Positions 37,034 to 48,800 of a stretch of DNA of 64,000 nucleotides are shown here, piece after piece. The DNA lies in assembly GCF_006148925.1 (NCBI RefSeq), contig NZ_VAWB01000001.1, positions 1,082,001 through 1,146,000 on the forward strand, given 5' to 3'. Numbering within the stretch: position 1 is the stretch's first letter; every line of letters starts with the position of its first letter. Under the pieces are notes generated by a model. It saw only the letters and a program-made list of their open reading frames with translations, did not search any database and was not told the DNA's origin. The position numbers and the translations under genes are program-made. The DNA is from Hyunsoonleella aestuarii (GTDB lineage: Bacteria; Bacteroidota; Bacteroidia; Flavobacteriales; Flavobacteriaceae).

Positions 37034-37582
37034 ATGCAAATTATGTTCTTTGCTTTTTTTGCTCATTCTTGCGGGGGGAGTGAGGATATTTCTGGGGCAC
37101 CGTCCAACTTGAATTAATCTATTATTATTCAGGGGGCCGACACCAATAGCCCTAATGGCGATGGCCCTTGGAGTATTTCATGTTTATCAACACAAATAAT
37201 GCAGTGCGCTATGCTTTTAAGTTTAATGGGGGTGAGTTAAAGGAAAGTGCTGATGGGACTATAGAGCATACTTTTACTAAAAAAGGCACAAATACTTATG
37301 CTGTTTTGGTAATTGCATATTCAATTACTGGAGAGTCAATAAACATGACACAATCGGTTCGGGTGTTTCAATCAAATACAGTAGACACTTTGGTTTTTTC
37401 AGATGAGTTTGACCAAGATGGAGAGGTTGATTCCTCTAAGTGGCTGTTTGAAACGCTGCCTCCAAATAATGGAATTTGGTGGAATGGTGAAAAACAACAT
37501 TATACTGACTGGTTGGTTTCGTATTAATCCTGATTTTAACCAAAGCGAAATGGAAATTGATTATGTAAGGGTTTACTGGTAG
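37034..37582 (+). pseudogene. Decayed GH16 lipoprotein gene
   Basis: Remnant of an exported GH16 beta-glucanase. A 27-codon fragment from 37034 has a lipobox-like AHSCGG and stops at 37115-37117. Reading on, the same frame gives GADTNSPNGDGPWS, part of a PKD-like domain. The frame must then shift near 37165-37180 to continue as INTNNAVRYAFKFNGG and on to LVFSDEFDQDGEVDSSKW, the start of a GH16 domain. At about 37505-37520 the sequence jumps to the GH16 end (NPDFNQSEMEIDYVRVYW, stop at 37580). The catalytic core with the ExDxxE motif is therefore deleted. Three separate lesions rule out function. It is a different GH16 subtype from the intact gene at 42680. Confidence 0.85.
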
Positions 37583-37739
37583 ATAAAACATGATCTATTT
37601 GGCTTTTTTTTGTATAGAGTATCACTTTAGATTAAATATCCCAACACAACAGCTTGTCTTCAATTGTTAGTATTGTGCAGTTGTATAAGCTTAAATTTAG
37701 TTTTGGGTTTTTATAAAACATACAACATTCCCGAAATAC

Positions 37740-37761
37740 ACCTATACATTACCACAACATA
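37740..37761 (+). promoter_or_regulatory. Candidate operator B upstream of unit 2
   Basis: Tandem 11-mers ACCTATACATT and ACCACAACATA, 247 bp before the ATG at 38009. The second copy is identical to that of operator C and shares ACCACAACAT with operator A. Confidence 0.6.
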
Positions 37762-37864
37762 AGGCTTTTTTAAGAATTCTGTATGGTTTATCTCATTTTA
37801 GCAAAATCACTCTAAAAGCCTATGAATGTTAAGGCTTTGGCAAATTTTAGGCTTAAATATTATG

Positions 37865-37884
37865 ATGTATGTTTTTTGTTGAGG
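37865..37884 (+). promoter_or_regulatory. Conserved promoter-like element upstream of unit 2
   Basis: A 20-bp element (ATGTATG then TTTTTTGTTGAGG) aligning without gaps to the elements at 29978 and 62394. It lies 103 bp after operator B and 124 bp before the start codon. Confidence 0.45.
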
Positions 37885-38008
37885 TCTTTTTTAAGGAATT
37901 AGCAGTCTTTTCAGATAAATTTATCAAACTATACAATTCACAAATGCTATGCTCGATATGGTGTTAAGAGAATTACTCGTTAATGAACAACTTAAAATAA
38001 CTATAACT

Positions 38009-41000
38009 ATGAAAAACAATCTTCTAAGATTATTGCTATTCTTATTTACAGTCTCAATTTTTGCTCAGGCAAATAAAGTAGAGATCGTCAGTAGTGAAGA
38101 AGGCCAGAAACTGGTGGTCGACGGCAAAGACTTTATGCTTAATGGTGTGAATTGGGATTATGTTCCCATAGGTACCGATGTTACCAATGCCAATTTTTAT
38201 GAGCAACCAGACGACATCATAAAGGCTGGATTGGATACTGAAATGGGTCTTTTAAAGAACATGAATGTTAATGTAATAAGACAATATGTAGGCGTGCCAG
38301 CGAAATGGGTAACCTATATTTATGAAAAATATGGGATTTACACTTTGTTAAATCATTCATTTGGTAGATATGGGCTAACATTAGAAGGCGTTTGGACTCC
38401 AGTTACAATTTACTCAGATGAAAAAACACAAGAACAACTTGTGTCTGATATGATTAATTTGGTTGAAGAATACAAAGATGTTCCTGGGATTTTGATGTAC
38501 ATGATGGGTAATGAAAATAACTACGGACTATTTTGGCAAGGAGCAGAAACAGAAGATTTTCCTGATGGTGAAGAAAAAATTAATGCGGTTGGAGAACTTC
38601 GTGGGCGCCCTATGTACAAGCTCATGAACGAGGTTGCTCTCAAAATGAAAGCAATGGATCCAAATCACCCGGTTGCAATTTGTAACGGAGATGTTTTGTT
38701 CATTGATATCATAGCAGAAGAATGTAAAGATATTGACATATATGGAGCTAATACTTATAGAGGAGAATCATTTGGTGACTTCTTTCAAGTGGTTAAAGAC
38801 AAGCTTGGCATACCACTCATGTTCACAGAATTTGGTGCAGATGCTTATAATGCTCTTGAAAATAAGGAAGATCAATACTGGCAAGCACACTATAATTTAT
38901 CAAACTGGAAAGAAATATATGAAAACGCTGCAGGTTTAGGCAAGGCAGGAAATTCTATTGGAGGTTTTACATTTCAATTTAGTGATGGTTGGTGGAAATT
39001 AGGTTTTGATAAACGTAAAGATGCTGACACACATGAGACAGGAGCTTCATGGAGCAATGGAGGTTATTATCACGACACAAAAAACGGTTCAAATAATATG
39101 AACGAAGAGTGGTTTGGTATTTGTGCTAAAGGGCCAACAAGCGAAAGAGGCCTATACGACTTATATCCTCGTGCCTCATATTATACACTTAAGGACGCAC
39201 ATGCGCTCAATCCGTACGATGAAGGCATGACCCCTGAATTCCTTGATAATTATTTTAATAATATCAACATAACAGAAGCCATGTTGAAAGCGCGAGGCGA
39301 CAAAGCAGCATTAGACGCACAATCAGGCGGAAAAATTAGGATAAGTAATTTAAGAGCAGAGTTTACAACCTTTAATACCGGAGGTTCTTTAATTACTACA
39401 CCAGAAACAGCAAATCCAGACGAAGAAACATTCCCAAATCAATTAGGGTTTGACCACATGCAATCATATTACGTTGGTGTAGCTGGAAGCCCATCGCCAG
39501 GAATGAAGGCAGAAGTAAATTTCAATATTATTGGCAATGTTGCTCAAAACCCAATAAATGAGATTTTTTATGAAAATGTAGGACGTCCTGTTACAGTTAT
39601 GAACTCTAATGGAGAAGAGGTTGTTATAACAGACAACAATAGACTACGTGTTTATAATGCAGAATATGAATGGAATACCAAAGTGGCCGATATTAGAGGT
39701 TTTTATAGAACAGGTCATTACCACTGGGGGTATGAGGGTGATTTCTTTGGGTTATATCCGGAAGCAAATTATGGCCCAAATTTAGACATTTACAACGGTG
39801 AAATCCTAGGAATGGAAGTAGATGGAAAGGGTTCTTTAAAAGGTCTAAAAGCCGCCTTTGGCCCACAGTTATGGTGGGGAGCTAACCCAACAGCACTTTT
39901 AAAATATAGAACAAAATTAAAGCATTGGGACATTACAGGTATATATCACAGAGACTTTATAACAGAACTGAGGTTTGATGAAAATGGTCAGCGTGTCTTA
40001 AACCAAAATCAGGTTGCCAGTGGTATAATTCCGGGGTGGCCAATGGAAAGGGCTACTTTGGCTTTAGAGAAAGAATTTGGAAAACTAGGTATTTCTTTAG
40101 GAGGTATCTGGGGAGGAAGACCATTAAACGGAAGTACATTTCAAGATGTGAGAGGAGAACCTGGAAATTACACGGTTTATCAAGACAAAATTAATTCTGA
40201 TGATAATTGGGGTGGAAAAGCAAAAATAACATACCAAGGCGGTAAGTTTAATTGGTATGCACAAGCAGCTTATATGGGCTTAGTTGCTAATGGAGGACCA
40301 GATGCGACTAGAACATTTACGGGCTGGAAGCTAAAAGATTCTGGAAGCGGTAATCAAACCAACATCCTTTCAGGTTTTACTTTTTCAGTAGGCGACTGGC
40401 AAATTGCACCAAACTTTTTATGGCAAAAACCTTTGGTTGACGCCATACCAAATGATGTTACAGCTCCAGGAAGATTACGAAACTTTATTGATGATCCTTT
40501 TGCAGTTCGAGGTAATAGAGAAACAACGGCAGGAGAATTACTTTTAACTTTTGACCCAACACCTGGCTCATGGTTTTACGAGTGGGATAATGACCGTGCA
40601 GAGGATGCAAAAATAGCCTTTAATTTAGGTTTCGTATATAGGCACCATCCAACAGCACAAGACGCACATATTGGATTTTTAGCCAATCGACAGTTTTTCG
40701 CATTCCCACAAGCAGCACCAGCACAAGATTTATGGGAAATAAGTTCTCGTGTTGTTTCCAAAGTTAGTCCAGATATAGGTATTATTGGAAACTTTTATGG
40801 AGGTAATGCACAGGCTAATGGTGATAGCGATAGAACCATAGAGCGTTTTGGTGGTGACATTAAAATGATTTATAAAAAATGGAAAATAGAATACCAAGTT
40901 AAGATTAACGATTGGGGACCTTTTGATTATCACCGCGATTTTAACTTAACGTTCCCAGTTCAAAACATGATTGACATTTCGACCTCAATCGGGAAACCAG

Positions 41001-41197
41001 ATTGGTTTATTCTGCCTAGTACTAAGATTGGTCTTAGAGGTATATGGCGTTCTTTGAATGAGAACTCACCAAGATATGCGCCAACGGCAGTTCCGCCAAA
41101 TACGGTTCCAGCAGTTCCAGTGTTAAGTCCTGTTGGGTTCGACGATGGAAATGAATGGGAGATTAGAACATATATACATATTAACATTGGTAAATAA
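38009..41197 (+). CDS. Clan GH-A glycoside hydrolase fused to probable outer-membrane barrel
   Basis: A 1062-residue exported protein. The start at 38009 opens a clean signal peptide ending SIFAQ; an upstream in-frame ATG at 37949 would add 20 residues and spoil it. Residues about 25-430 form a TIM-barrel hydrolase of the GH2/GH5-like clan GH-A. The likely acid/base is E169 (MGNENNYG) and the likely nucleophile E274 (FTEFGAD). Residues about 450-1062 show alternating polar and apolar strands with many aromatics, like an outer-membrane porin-type barrel. The very C-terminus (INIGK) lacks the usual final aromatic residue. First gene of unit 2 beside a GH16 laminarinase, so beta-glucan is the probable substrate. 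The exact GH family is uncertain. Confidence 0.75.
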   Translation: MKNNLLRLLLFLFTVSIFAQANKVEIVSSEEGQKLVVDGKDFMLNGVNWDYVPIGTDVTNANFYEQPDDIIKAGLDTEMGLLKNMNVNVIRQYVGVPAKWVTYIYEKYGIYTLLNHSFGRYGLTLEGVWTPVTIYSDEKTQEQLVSDMINLVEEYKDVPGILMYMMGNENNYGLFWQGAETEDFPDGEEKINAVGELRGRPMYKLMNEVALKMKAMDPNHPVAICNGDVLFIDIIAEECKDIDIYGANTYRGESFGDFFQVVKDKLGIPLMFTEFGADAYNALENKEDQYWQAHYNLSNWKEIYENAAGLGKAGNSIGGFTFQFSDGWWKLGFDKRKDADTHETGASWSNGGYYHDTKNGSNNMNEEWFGICAKGPTSERGLYDLYPRASYYTLKDAHALNPYDEGMTPEFLDNYFNNINITEAMLKARGDKAALDAQSGGKIRISNLRAEFTTFNTGGSLITTPETANPDEETFPNQLGFDHMQSYYVGVAGSPSPGMKAEVNFNIIGNVAQNPINEIFYENVGRPVTVMNSNGEEVVITDNNRLRVYNAEYEWNTKVADIRGFYRTGHYHWGYEGDFFGLYPEANYGPNLDIYNGEILGMEVDGKGSLKGLKAAFGPQLWWGANPTALLKYRTKLKHWDITGIYHRDFITELRFDENGQRVLNQNQVASGIIPGWPMERATLALEKEFGKLGISLGGIWGGRPLNGSTFQDVRGEPGNYTVYQDKINSDDNWGGKAKITYQGGKFNWYAQAAYMGLVANGGPDATRTFTGWKLKDSGSGNQTNILSGFTFSVGDWQIAPNFLWQKPLVDAIPNDVTAPGRLRNFIDDPFAVRGNRETTAGELLLTFDPTPGSWFYEWDNDRAEDAKIAFNLGFVYRHHPTAQDAHIGFLANRQFFAFPQAAPAQDLWEISSRVVSKVSPDIGIIGNFYGGNAQANGDSDRTIERFGGDIKMIYKKWKIEYQVKINDWGPFDYHRDFNLTFPVQNMIDISTSIGKPDWFILPSTKIGLRGIWRSLNENSPRYAPTAVPPNTVPAVPVLSPVGFDDGNEWEIRTYIHINIGK

Positions 41198-41198
41198 G

Positions 41199-42656
41199 AT
41201 GAAAATGAAAAATATAAAATTCACATATTTTAAGTACACATTCATTTTAGTGTGTACAATGGCTCTTGTTCTTAGTTGTGAAAGAGAGCTTTCAGATGAA
41301 ACATCCTTTGCGACATTTCCAACAACAGCAGAAATCTTTATTGATGCTCCTGTTGGACTTACCGATCAATTTTTTAGATCTTTTGATCCCGCAGCGGGAG
41401 CGAACACTAGCGGTTTTGGCGTGGATAATAACACAGTCTACAAAGGAACTTCGGCTATAAGAATTGATGTACCCGCCTCTAATGATCCGGAAGGGAACTT
41501 TATAGGAGGCGTTTTTGAAGATCGTGGAGCAGGAAGAAACCTTACAGGATACGATGCACTGACATTTTGGGCACAAGGAACTACATCTGGAACCATAACA
41601 GTTGGATTTGGAACCGATTTTGACACGCTGGAAGGCGAGCCCTCTTACGATGTCATAACCTCTGTTCAAATGACATCTGGATGGAAGAAGTATATAATTC
41701 CAATACCAGATCCTTCAAAGTTAATTCAAGAAACAGGAATGTTCTTATTTGCTGCCGGTGGTTTCGACCCTCTTGCAGATGGCCCGAATGGAAATGAAAT
41801 CGCATGGACATTCTGGATCGATGAGTTAAAATTTGAAAAACTAGGCACTGTTTCTCAACCAAGACCAATTGCTTTCAATGGTCAGGATATAGCCATACAA
41901 ACATTCACAGGAAGCGAAATAAATATTGTGGCCCAAGGTTTAGCAATAAAATACGATGTTGATGGTGAAAACTTAGAAGTTATTGGGGCTCCTGCTTATT
42001 TCAATTTTGTTTCTTCAAACACCGATGTTGCTATTGTAAATCAATTTGGTATTGCTAGTGTTATTGGAGAAGGAACCACTGAAATAACAGCTGAGTTAGC
42101 AGGCGTTCAGGCATTAGGTTCTTTAGCTGTAAGTTCTAGCGGCACATTACCACTTGCCCCTGTGCCAATGAGACCTGCCACCGATGTTAAATCTATCTTT
42201 AGTGATGCCTACACAGCAGATACTGGAAGTAACTTCAATCCAGGGTTTGGTGGTTCAACAACAGAAACCACAGAGGTTGGTGCTCCAGGAGAGTTGGTTC
42301 GAATTTATACCAATAATAATTTCACAGGAATTATTTTTGATAATACCGTGGATGCGTCAACTTTAACGCACTTACATTTAGATCTTTATACTAATGAACC
42401 AGGAACCAATGTTAATATACAAATTAGAGATATTGGAGCGAATGGCGAAATAGAAACTAATATCTTCACTGGTTTCCCAGATGGAGATGATAAGGATAAA
42501 AGATTTACCGCTGCCGGTTTAACGGTTGGAGCTTGGACATCTGTAGATATTCCTTTAGATGGAGACCTCGCGTCTCAAAAGAACAATTTGGGAGCTATTA
42601 TTTTAGCTGGAGGACCAGATTTTATTTTAGATAATATTTACTTCTATAAAGAATAA
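41199..42656 (+). CDS. Surface glycan-binding lipoprotein (CBM-like, Ig-like, shared module)
   Basis: A 485-residue lipoprotein starting 1 bp after the previous stop. The signal peptide ends in the lipobox VLSCER. Three parts are visible: a CBM-like beta-sandwich (about 30-200), a Big2-like immunoglobulin domain (about 205-300, with SSNTDVAIVNQFGIASVIGEG) and a C-terminal module (about 305-485, opening VKSIFSDAYTADTG and closing ILDNIYFYKE). The C-terminal module belongs to the same family as the tandem modules of the protein at 34702. No catalytic residues are recognised, so binding rather than cleavage is likely. Confidence 0.82.
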   Translation: MKMKNIKFTYFKYTFILVCTMALVLSCERELSDETSFATFPTTAEIFIDAPVGLTDQFFRSFDPAAGANTSGFGVDNNTVYKGTSAIRIDVPASNDPEGNFIGGVFEDRGAGRNLTGYDALTFWAQGTTSGTITVGFGTDFDTLEGEPSYDVITSVQMTSGWKKYIIPIPDPSKLIQETGMFLFAAGGFDPLADGPNGNEIAWTFWIDELKFEKLGTVSQPRPIAFNGQDIAIQTFTGSEINIVAQGLAIKYDVDGENLEVIGAPAYFNFVSSNTDVAIVNQFGIASVIGEGTTEITAELAGVQALGSLAVSSSGTLPLAPVPMRPATDVKSIFSDAYTADTGSNFNPGFGGSTTETTEVGAPGELVRIYTNNNFTGIIFDNTVDASTLTHLHLDLYTNEPGTNVNIQIRDIGANGEIETNIFTGFPDGDDKDKRFTAAGLTVGAWTSVDIPLDGDLASQKNNLGAIILAGGPDFILDNIYFYKE

Positions 42657-42679
42657 GTTAGATAATTAAAATTCAAAAT

Positions 42680-43537
42680 ATGAATAAAACAATGAAACAT
42701 ACAAGAAACACAAAAACCTTACTGTTCATGTCTTTTCTATTGATAGCGGTTTTAGTTATCTCTAGTTGTGACACAGAAGAAACACAAACAGTGGCTACTT
42801 TTAAAGAACTTGTAATGGCAGACGAGTTTGATACAGATGGCGCACCTAACTCTGCAATTTGGAATTACGATATTGGAGATGGCACAGCAAATGGTTTACC
42901 AGCTGGCTGGGGAAACGGCGAATTGCAATACTATACAGACCGTTCAGACAATGTAACGGTGCAAAATGGCTTGTTAATTATAACGGCTAAACAAGAATCT
43001 TTTGGAAATTCTAACTATACGTCAGCAAGACTCCTAACCAAAGGTAAGTTCGAACAAACTTATGGTCGTTTTGAAGCACGAATTAGATTACCGAACGGTA
43101 AAGGTTTATGGCCAGCTTTTTGGCTTTTAGGCGATGATTCCAATGGCACTGAGATTTGGCCGCAAATTGGTGAGATAGACATTATGGAGTATGTTGGAGA
43201 TGAGCCTAGTACTGTTTTTGGCACCGTGCATGGCCCTGGATACTCTGGGGGTGAATCTATAAGTAAATCATACAAATTAGACAATGATCGTTTTGATAAC
43301 GGTTTTCACATTTTTGGAGTAGAATGGGGGCCAGATTATATCAATTGGTATGTTGACGATGTATTATATAACCAACTTACCCCAGAAGACGTCCCAGGAG
43401 AATGGGTGTTTAATAGAGGGCCTTTTTATATAATTTTAAATGTAGCGGTTGGAGGGGCGCTTCCAGGAAGTCCTAACGAAGAAACCGTTTTTCCACAAAC
43501 CATGCTTGTAGATTACGTACGAGTATACAAACAGTAA
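42680..43537 (+). CDS. GH16 endo-beta-1,3-glucanase (laminarinase) lipoprotein
   Basis: A 285-residue secreted endo-glucanase anchored as a lipoprotein (lipobox VISSCD). The GH16 active site is complete: E165-I-D167-I-M-E170 in GEIDIMEYVG. Flanking marks are ADEFDTDG near residue 52 and the terminal strand MLVDYVRVYKQ. The inserted Met in ExDxxE is the beta-bulge form usual in laminarinases. It probably makes the first cuts in beta-1,3-glucan on the cell surface before SusC import. Confidence 0.95.
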   Translation: MNKTMKHTRNTKTLLFMSFLLIAVLVISSCDTEETQTVATFKELVMADEFDTDGAPNSAIWNYDIGDGTANGLPAGWGNGELQYYTDRSDNVTVQNGLLIITAKQESFGNSNYTSARLLTKGKFEQTYGRFEARIRLPNGKGLWPAFWLLGDDSNGTEIWPQIGEIDIMEYVGDEPSTVFGTVHGPGYSGGESISKSYKLDNDRFDNGFHIFGVEWGPDYINWYVDDVLYNQLTPEDVPGEWVFNRGPFYIILNVAVGGALPGSPNEETVFPQTMLVDYVRVYKQ

Positions 43538-43555
43538 CAACTAAAAAAAAGAACA

Positions 43556-45751
<2,196 letters not shown>

Positions 45752-45768
45752 ATTATAAAACCAAATAG

Positions 45769-45801
45769 AGGCTAGCTAAATTTTACTAGCTAGCCTTTTT
45801 T
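45769..45801 (+). terminator. Rho-independent terminator after unit 2
   Basis: A perfect 10-bp stem AGGCTAGCTA with its complement (45769-45778 with 45787-45796), an 8-base loop and a T-run. It separates the extracellular unit 2 genes from the intracellular unit 3. Confidence 0.9.
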
Positions 45802-45879
45802 ATATAACAAGAATCATAACTGTAAGAATTTAAAATTCTCAACACAGTTTTTCTAGACAAACCAAAAGTTTCTAACCAG

Positions 45880-48800
45880 ATGAAAGAGGTAAAAGGAGAA
45901 TTAGTAAATCTTAATGGAGAACTATTCTATAAGATTTCGAATAGCGATAAAATGCGTCCATTTTTTATGAGCATTGTTAGCGATTCTAATCACTGGATGT
46001 TTATATCAAGTAATGGCGGTTTAACCGCAGGAAGAATAAATGCAGAATCGTCATTATTTCCATATTACACGGACGATAAGATTAACGAAATGGCCGAAAC
46101 TACCGGGTGTAAAGCCATTTTTCAAGTTATAAAAGATGGAAATACTAAGCTTTGGGAGCCGTTTTCTATGCGCCAAATGGGCATCTATAAAACGGAATCA
46201 AATCTTTATAAAAATATCTATGGAAACAAAATCGTTTTTGAAGAAAAGAATTTAGACCTAGATCTAATATATCGTTACGAATGGAATTCTAGCGATAAAT
46301 TTGGGTTTGTTAAGAAGTCTACTTTAATTAACGAATCGGATGATGTGGTTAAGGTTCGGGTTGTGGACGGTGTTCAAAACATACTTCCTAGTAATGTTAC
46401 TTCTGATTTACAGAATGGTAGAAGCAATTTAGTTGACGCGTATAAGCGAAGCGAACTAAAAGAAGAGGTTGGTTTGGGAATTTATGCGTTAAGCGCCGTT
46501 ATTGTTGATAAAGCGGAGCCAAGTGAATCTTTAAAGGCTAATATCGTTTGGTCTACAGGCATTGCCAATGCAACTTATTTATTGTCTTCATTGCAGTTGG
46601 ATAACTTTAGAAGAGGTGAAACCGTAATGCAAGAAGTTGATGTTAAAGCGGAAAAAGGGGCATACTTTGTTTCAACCAATATAGAAATTTCTGCTGGTTC
46701 AAAAGAAGACTGGATGTTCATAATGAATGTAAATCAATCCATTTCAGATGTGGTTGAAATCTCTGAACTTATAAAATCTGAAAATAACATTCAACAATTA
46801 ATAGAAGAGAATATTGAGTTAGGCACAAAAACCCTTGTAGAATTAGTTGCGGCTTCAGACGGTTTACAATTAACAGACGACCCTTTAATTAACATGCGTC
46901 ATTTTTCAAACACACTTTTCAATATAATGAGAGGCGGTATTTTTGATGATGCTTATACTATTGAGAAAGGCGATTTTGTTAAATATATACAACAAGCTAA
47001 CAAAAATGTTTTCGGTGAAAAAACCAATATTTTAAATGGGCTCCCAGATACGTTAACCCTTGAAGATATCCAGGAGCTTGCGCAAAATGATGATAATAAT
47101 GATTTTAAACGTTTATGTTTAGAGTATTTGCCTTTAAAGTTTAGCAGGAGACATGGTGACCCAAGTCGTCCGTGGAATAAGTTTTCCATTAATACTAGAA
47201 GTGAAGTAGATGGGTCAAAAATTTTAGATTATGAAGGAAACTGGCGCGATATTTTCCAAAACTGGGAAGCTTTAGCACACTCCTACCCTGAGTTTATCGA
47301 AGGAATGATTCATAAATTTTTAAACGCCACTACTTTTGAAGGCTACAATCCATATCGTGTAACTAAAGGCGGTTTCGATTGGGAAGTTATTGAAGAAAAC
47401 GACCCATGGTCTTACATCGGGTATTGGGGAGATCATCAGATTATATATTTGTTAAAGTTCTTAGAATTTATTGAGGACCATTATCCTGGTGCTTTAGAAA
47501 AACGATTTAATGAAGACCTTTTTGTTTACGCCAATGTACCTTATGTAATAAAAAGTTATGAAGATACTTTAAAGAACCCAAAGGACACCATTGATTTCGA
47601 TCATGAATTAGATCATAAAATAAATTCAAGAAGAGCGGAGATTGGTGTAGATGGGGCCTTATTAATGGATAAAGACAATGCTATTATTCGCGTTAATCTT
47701 GTGGAAAAGCTTTTGGCTACGGTGCTTTCTAAAGTATCTAACTTTATTCCAGAAGGAGGCATTTGGTTAAACACGCAACGTCCAGAATGGAACGACGCTA
47801 ATAACGCCCTTGTAGGTAATGGGGTGTCTATGGTAACGCTTTACTATTTATATAGATTCTTAGATTTCTTTGAGAAAGTAGTTGCGAAGTCTAATCTTGA
47901 TAATGTAGAGATTTCAGAAGAACTAAAGACATTTTTTGATAGCATCGTAAATACGTTGAATAATAATGCGCATATATTGTCTGGAGCTATTTCAGATAAA
48001 GATCGAAAAACAGTATTAGATGGTTTAGGTAAGGCGGGCAGCGATTATCGAACCACTATTTATAATGAAGGATTTAAAAATAATAAATCCTCAATAGCTC
48101 TTAAGGATGTTGCTCAGTTTATTGAGGTAACGAAGGCGTATTTAGAGCAAAGTATTGATGCAAATAAGCGTGATGATAATATGTATCATGCCTATAACTT
48201 AATGACTGTTGAAAGTGATACAGAAGTATCCATTTCCTACTTAAGTGAAATGTTGGAAGGGCAAGTAGCTGCATTAAGTGCGGGCTACCTCTCTCCTACT
48301 CAGGCTTTAAGTTTGCTAGACGGGCTTAAAAACAGCGCCCTCTTTAGAGATGATCAGTATAGTTATATTTTGTATCCAGACAAGGATCTGCCAACTTTCA
48401 CAAAAAAGAATAACATTCCAAAAGAAAAGGTAGAAAACTCTAAACTTCTTAAACAACTTGTAGCAGATGGTAACCGACATGTTGTAGAACAAGACATTAA
48501 AGGAGATTACCATTTTAATGGTAATTTTAACAATGCGAACAGCTTAAAAGAGGCTTTAGATAATTTAGATTCTAATTACGACAACCTAATTGCTTCAGAA
48601 GAAAAATTAGTACTTCAAATATTTGAAGATATTTTCGACCATAAATCATTTACTGGCCGTTCAGGAACATTTTTCGGTTATGAAGGTCTAGGGTCTATTT
48701 ACTGGCATATGGTTTCAAAATTACTACTTGCTGTTCAGGAAAACTGCTTGTTAGCAATCAATACTGGAGAAAACGATGTAACCATAGGTAAGTTGTTAGA

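Larger units (their letters stand above)
37583..38008 (+). promoter_or_regulatory. 426-bp regulatory gap before unit 2
   Basis: No gene is visible. The gap carries candidate operator B and the promoter-like element listed separately, plus a CAACAT half-site at 37723-37728 lying 32 bp upstream of the main one. Confidence 0.5.

Noticed and set aside
37168-37527. A 119-residue hypothetical gene
   Set aside because: It is one frame of the decayed GH16 gene; similarity to PKD and GH16 continues in other frames on both sides.
37949-38008. Earlier ATG for the hydrolase-barrel fusion
   Set aside because: It would place 20 polar residues before a clean signal peptide starting at 38009.
38009-41197. 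Splitting the 1062-residue gene into an enzyme and a separate porin
   Set aside because: One uninterrupted frame with no internal start or stop joins the two parts.
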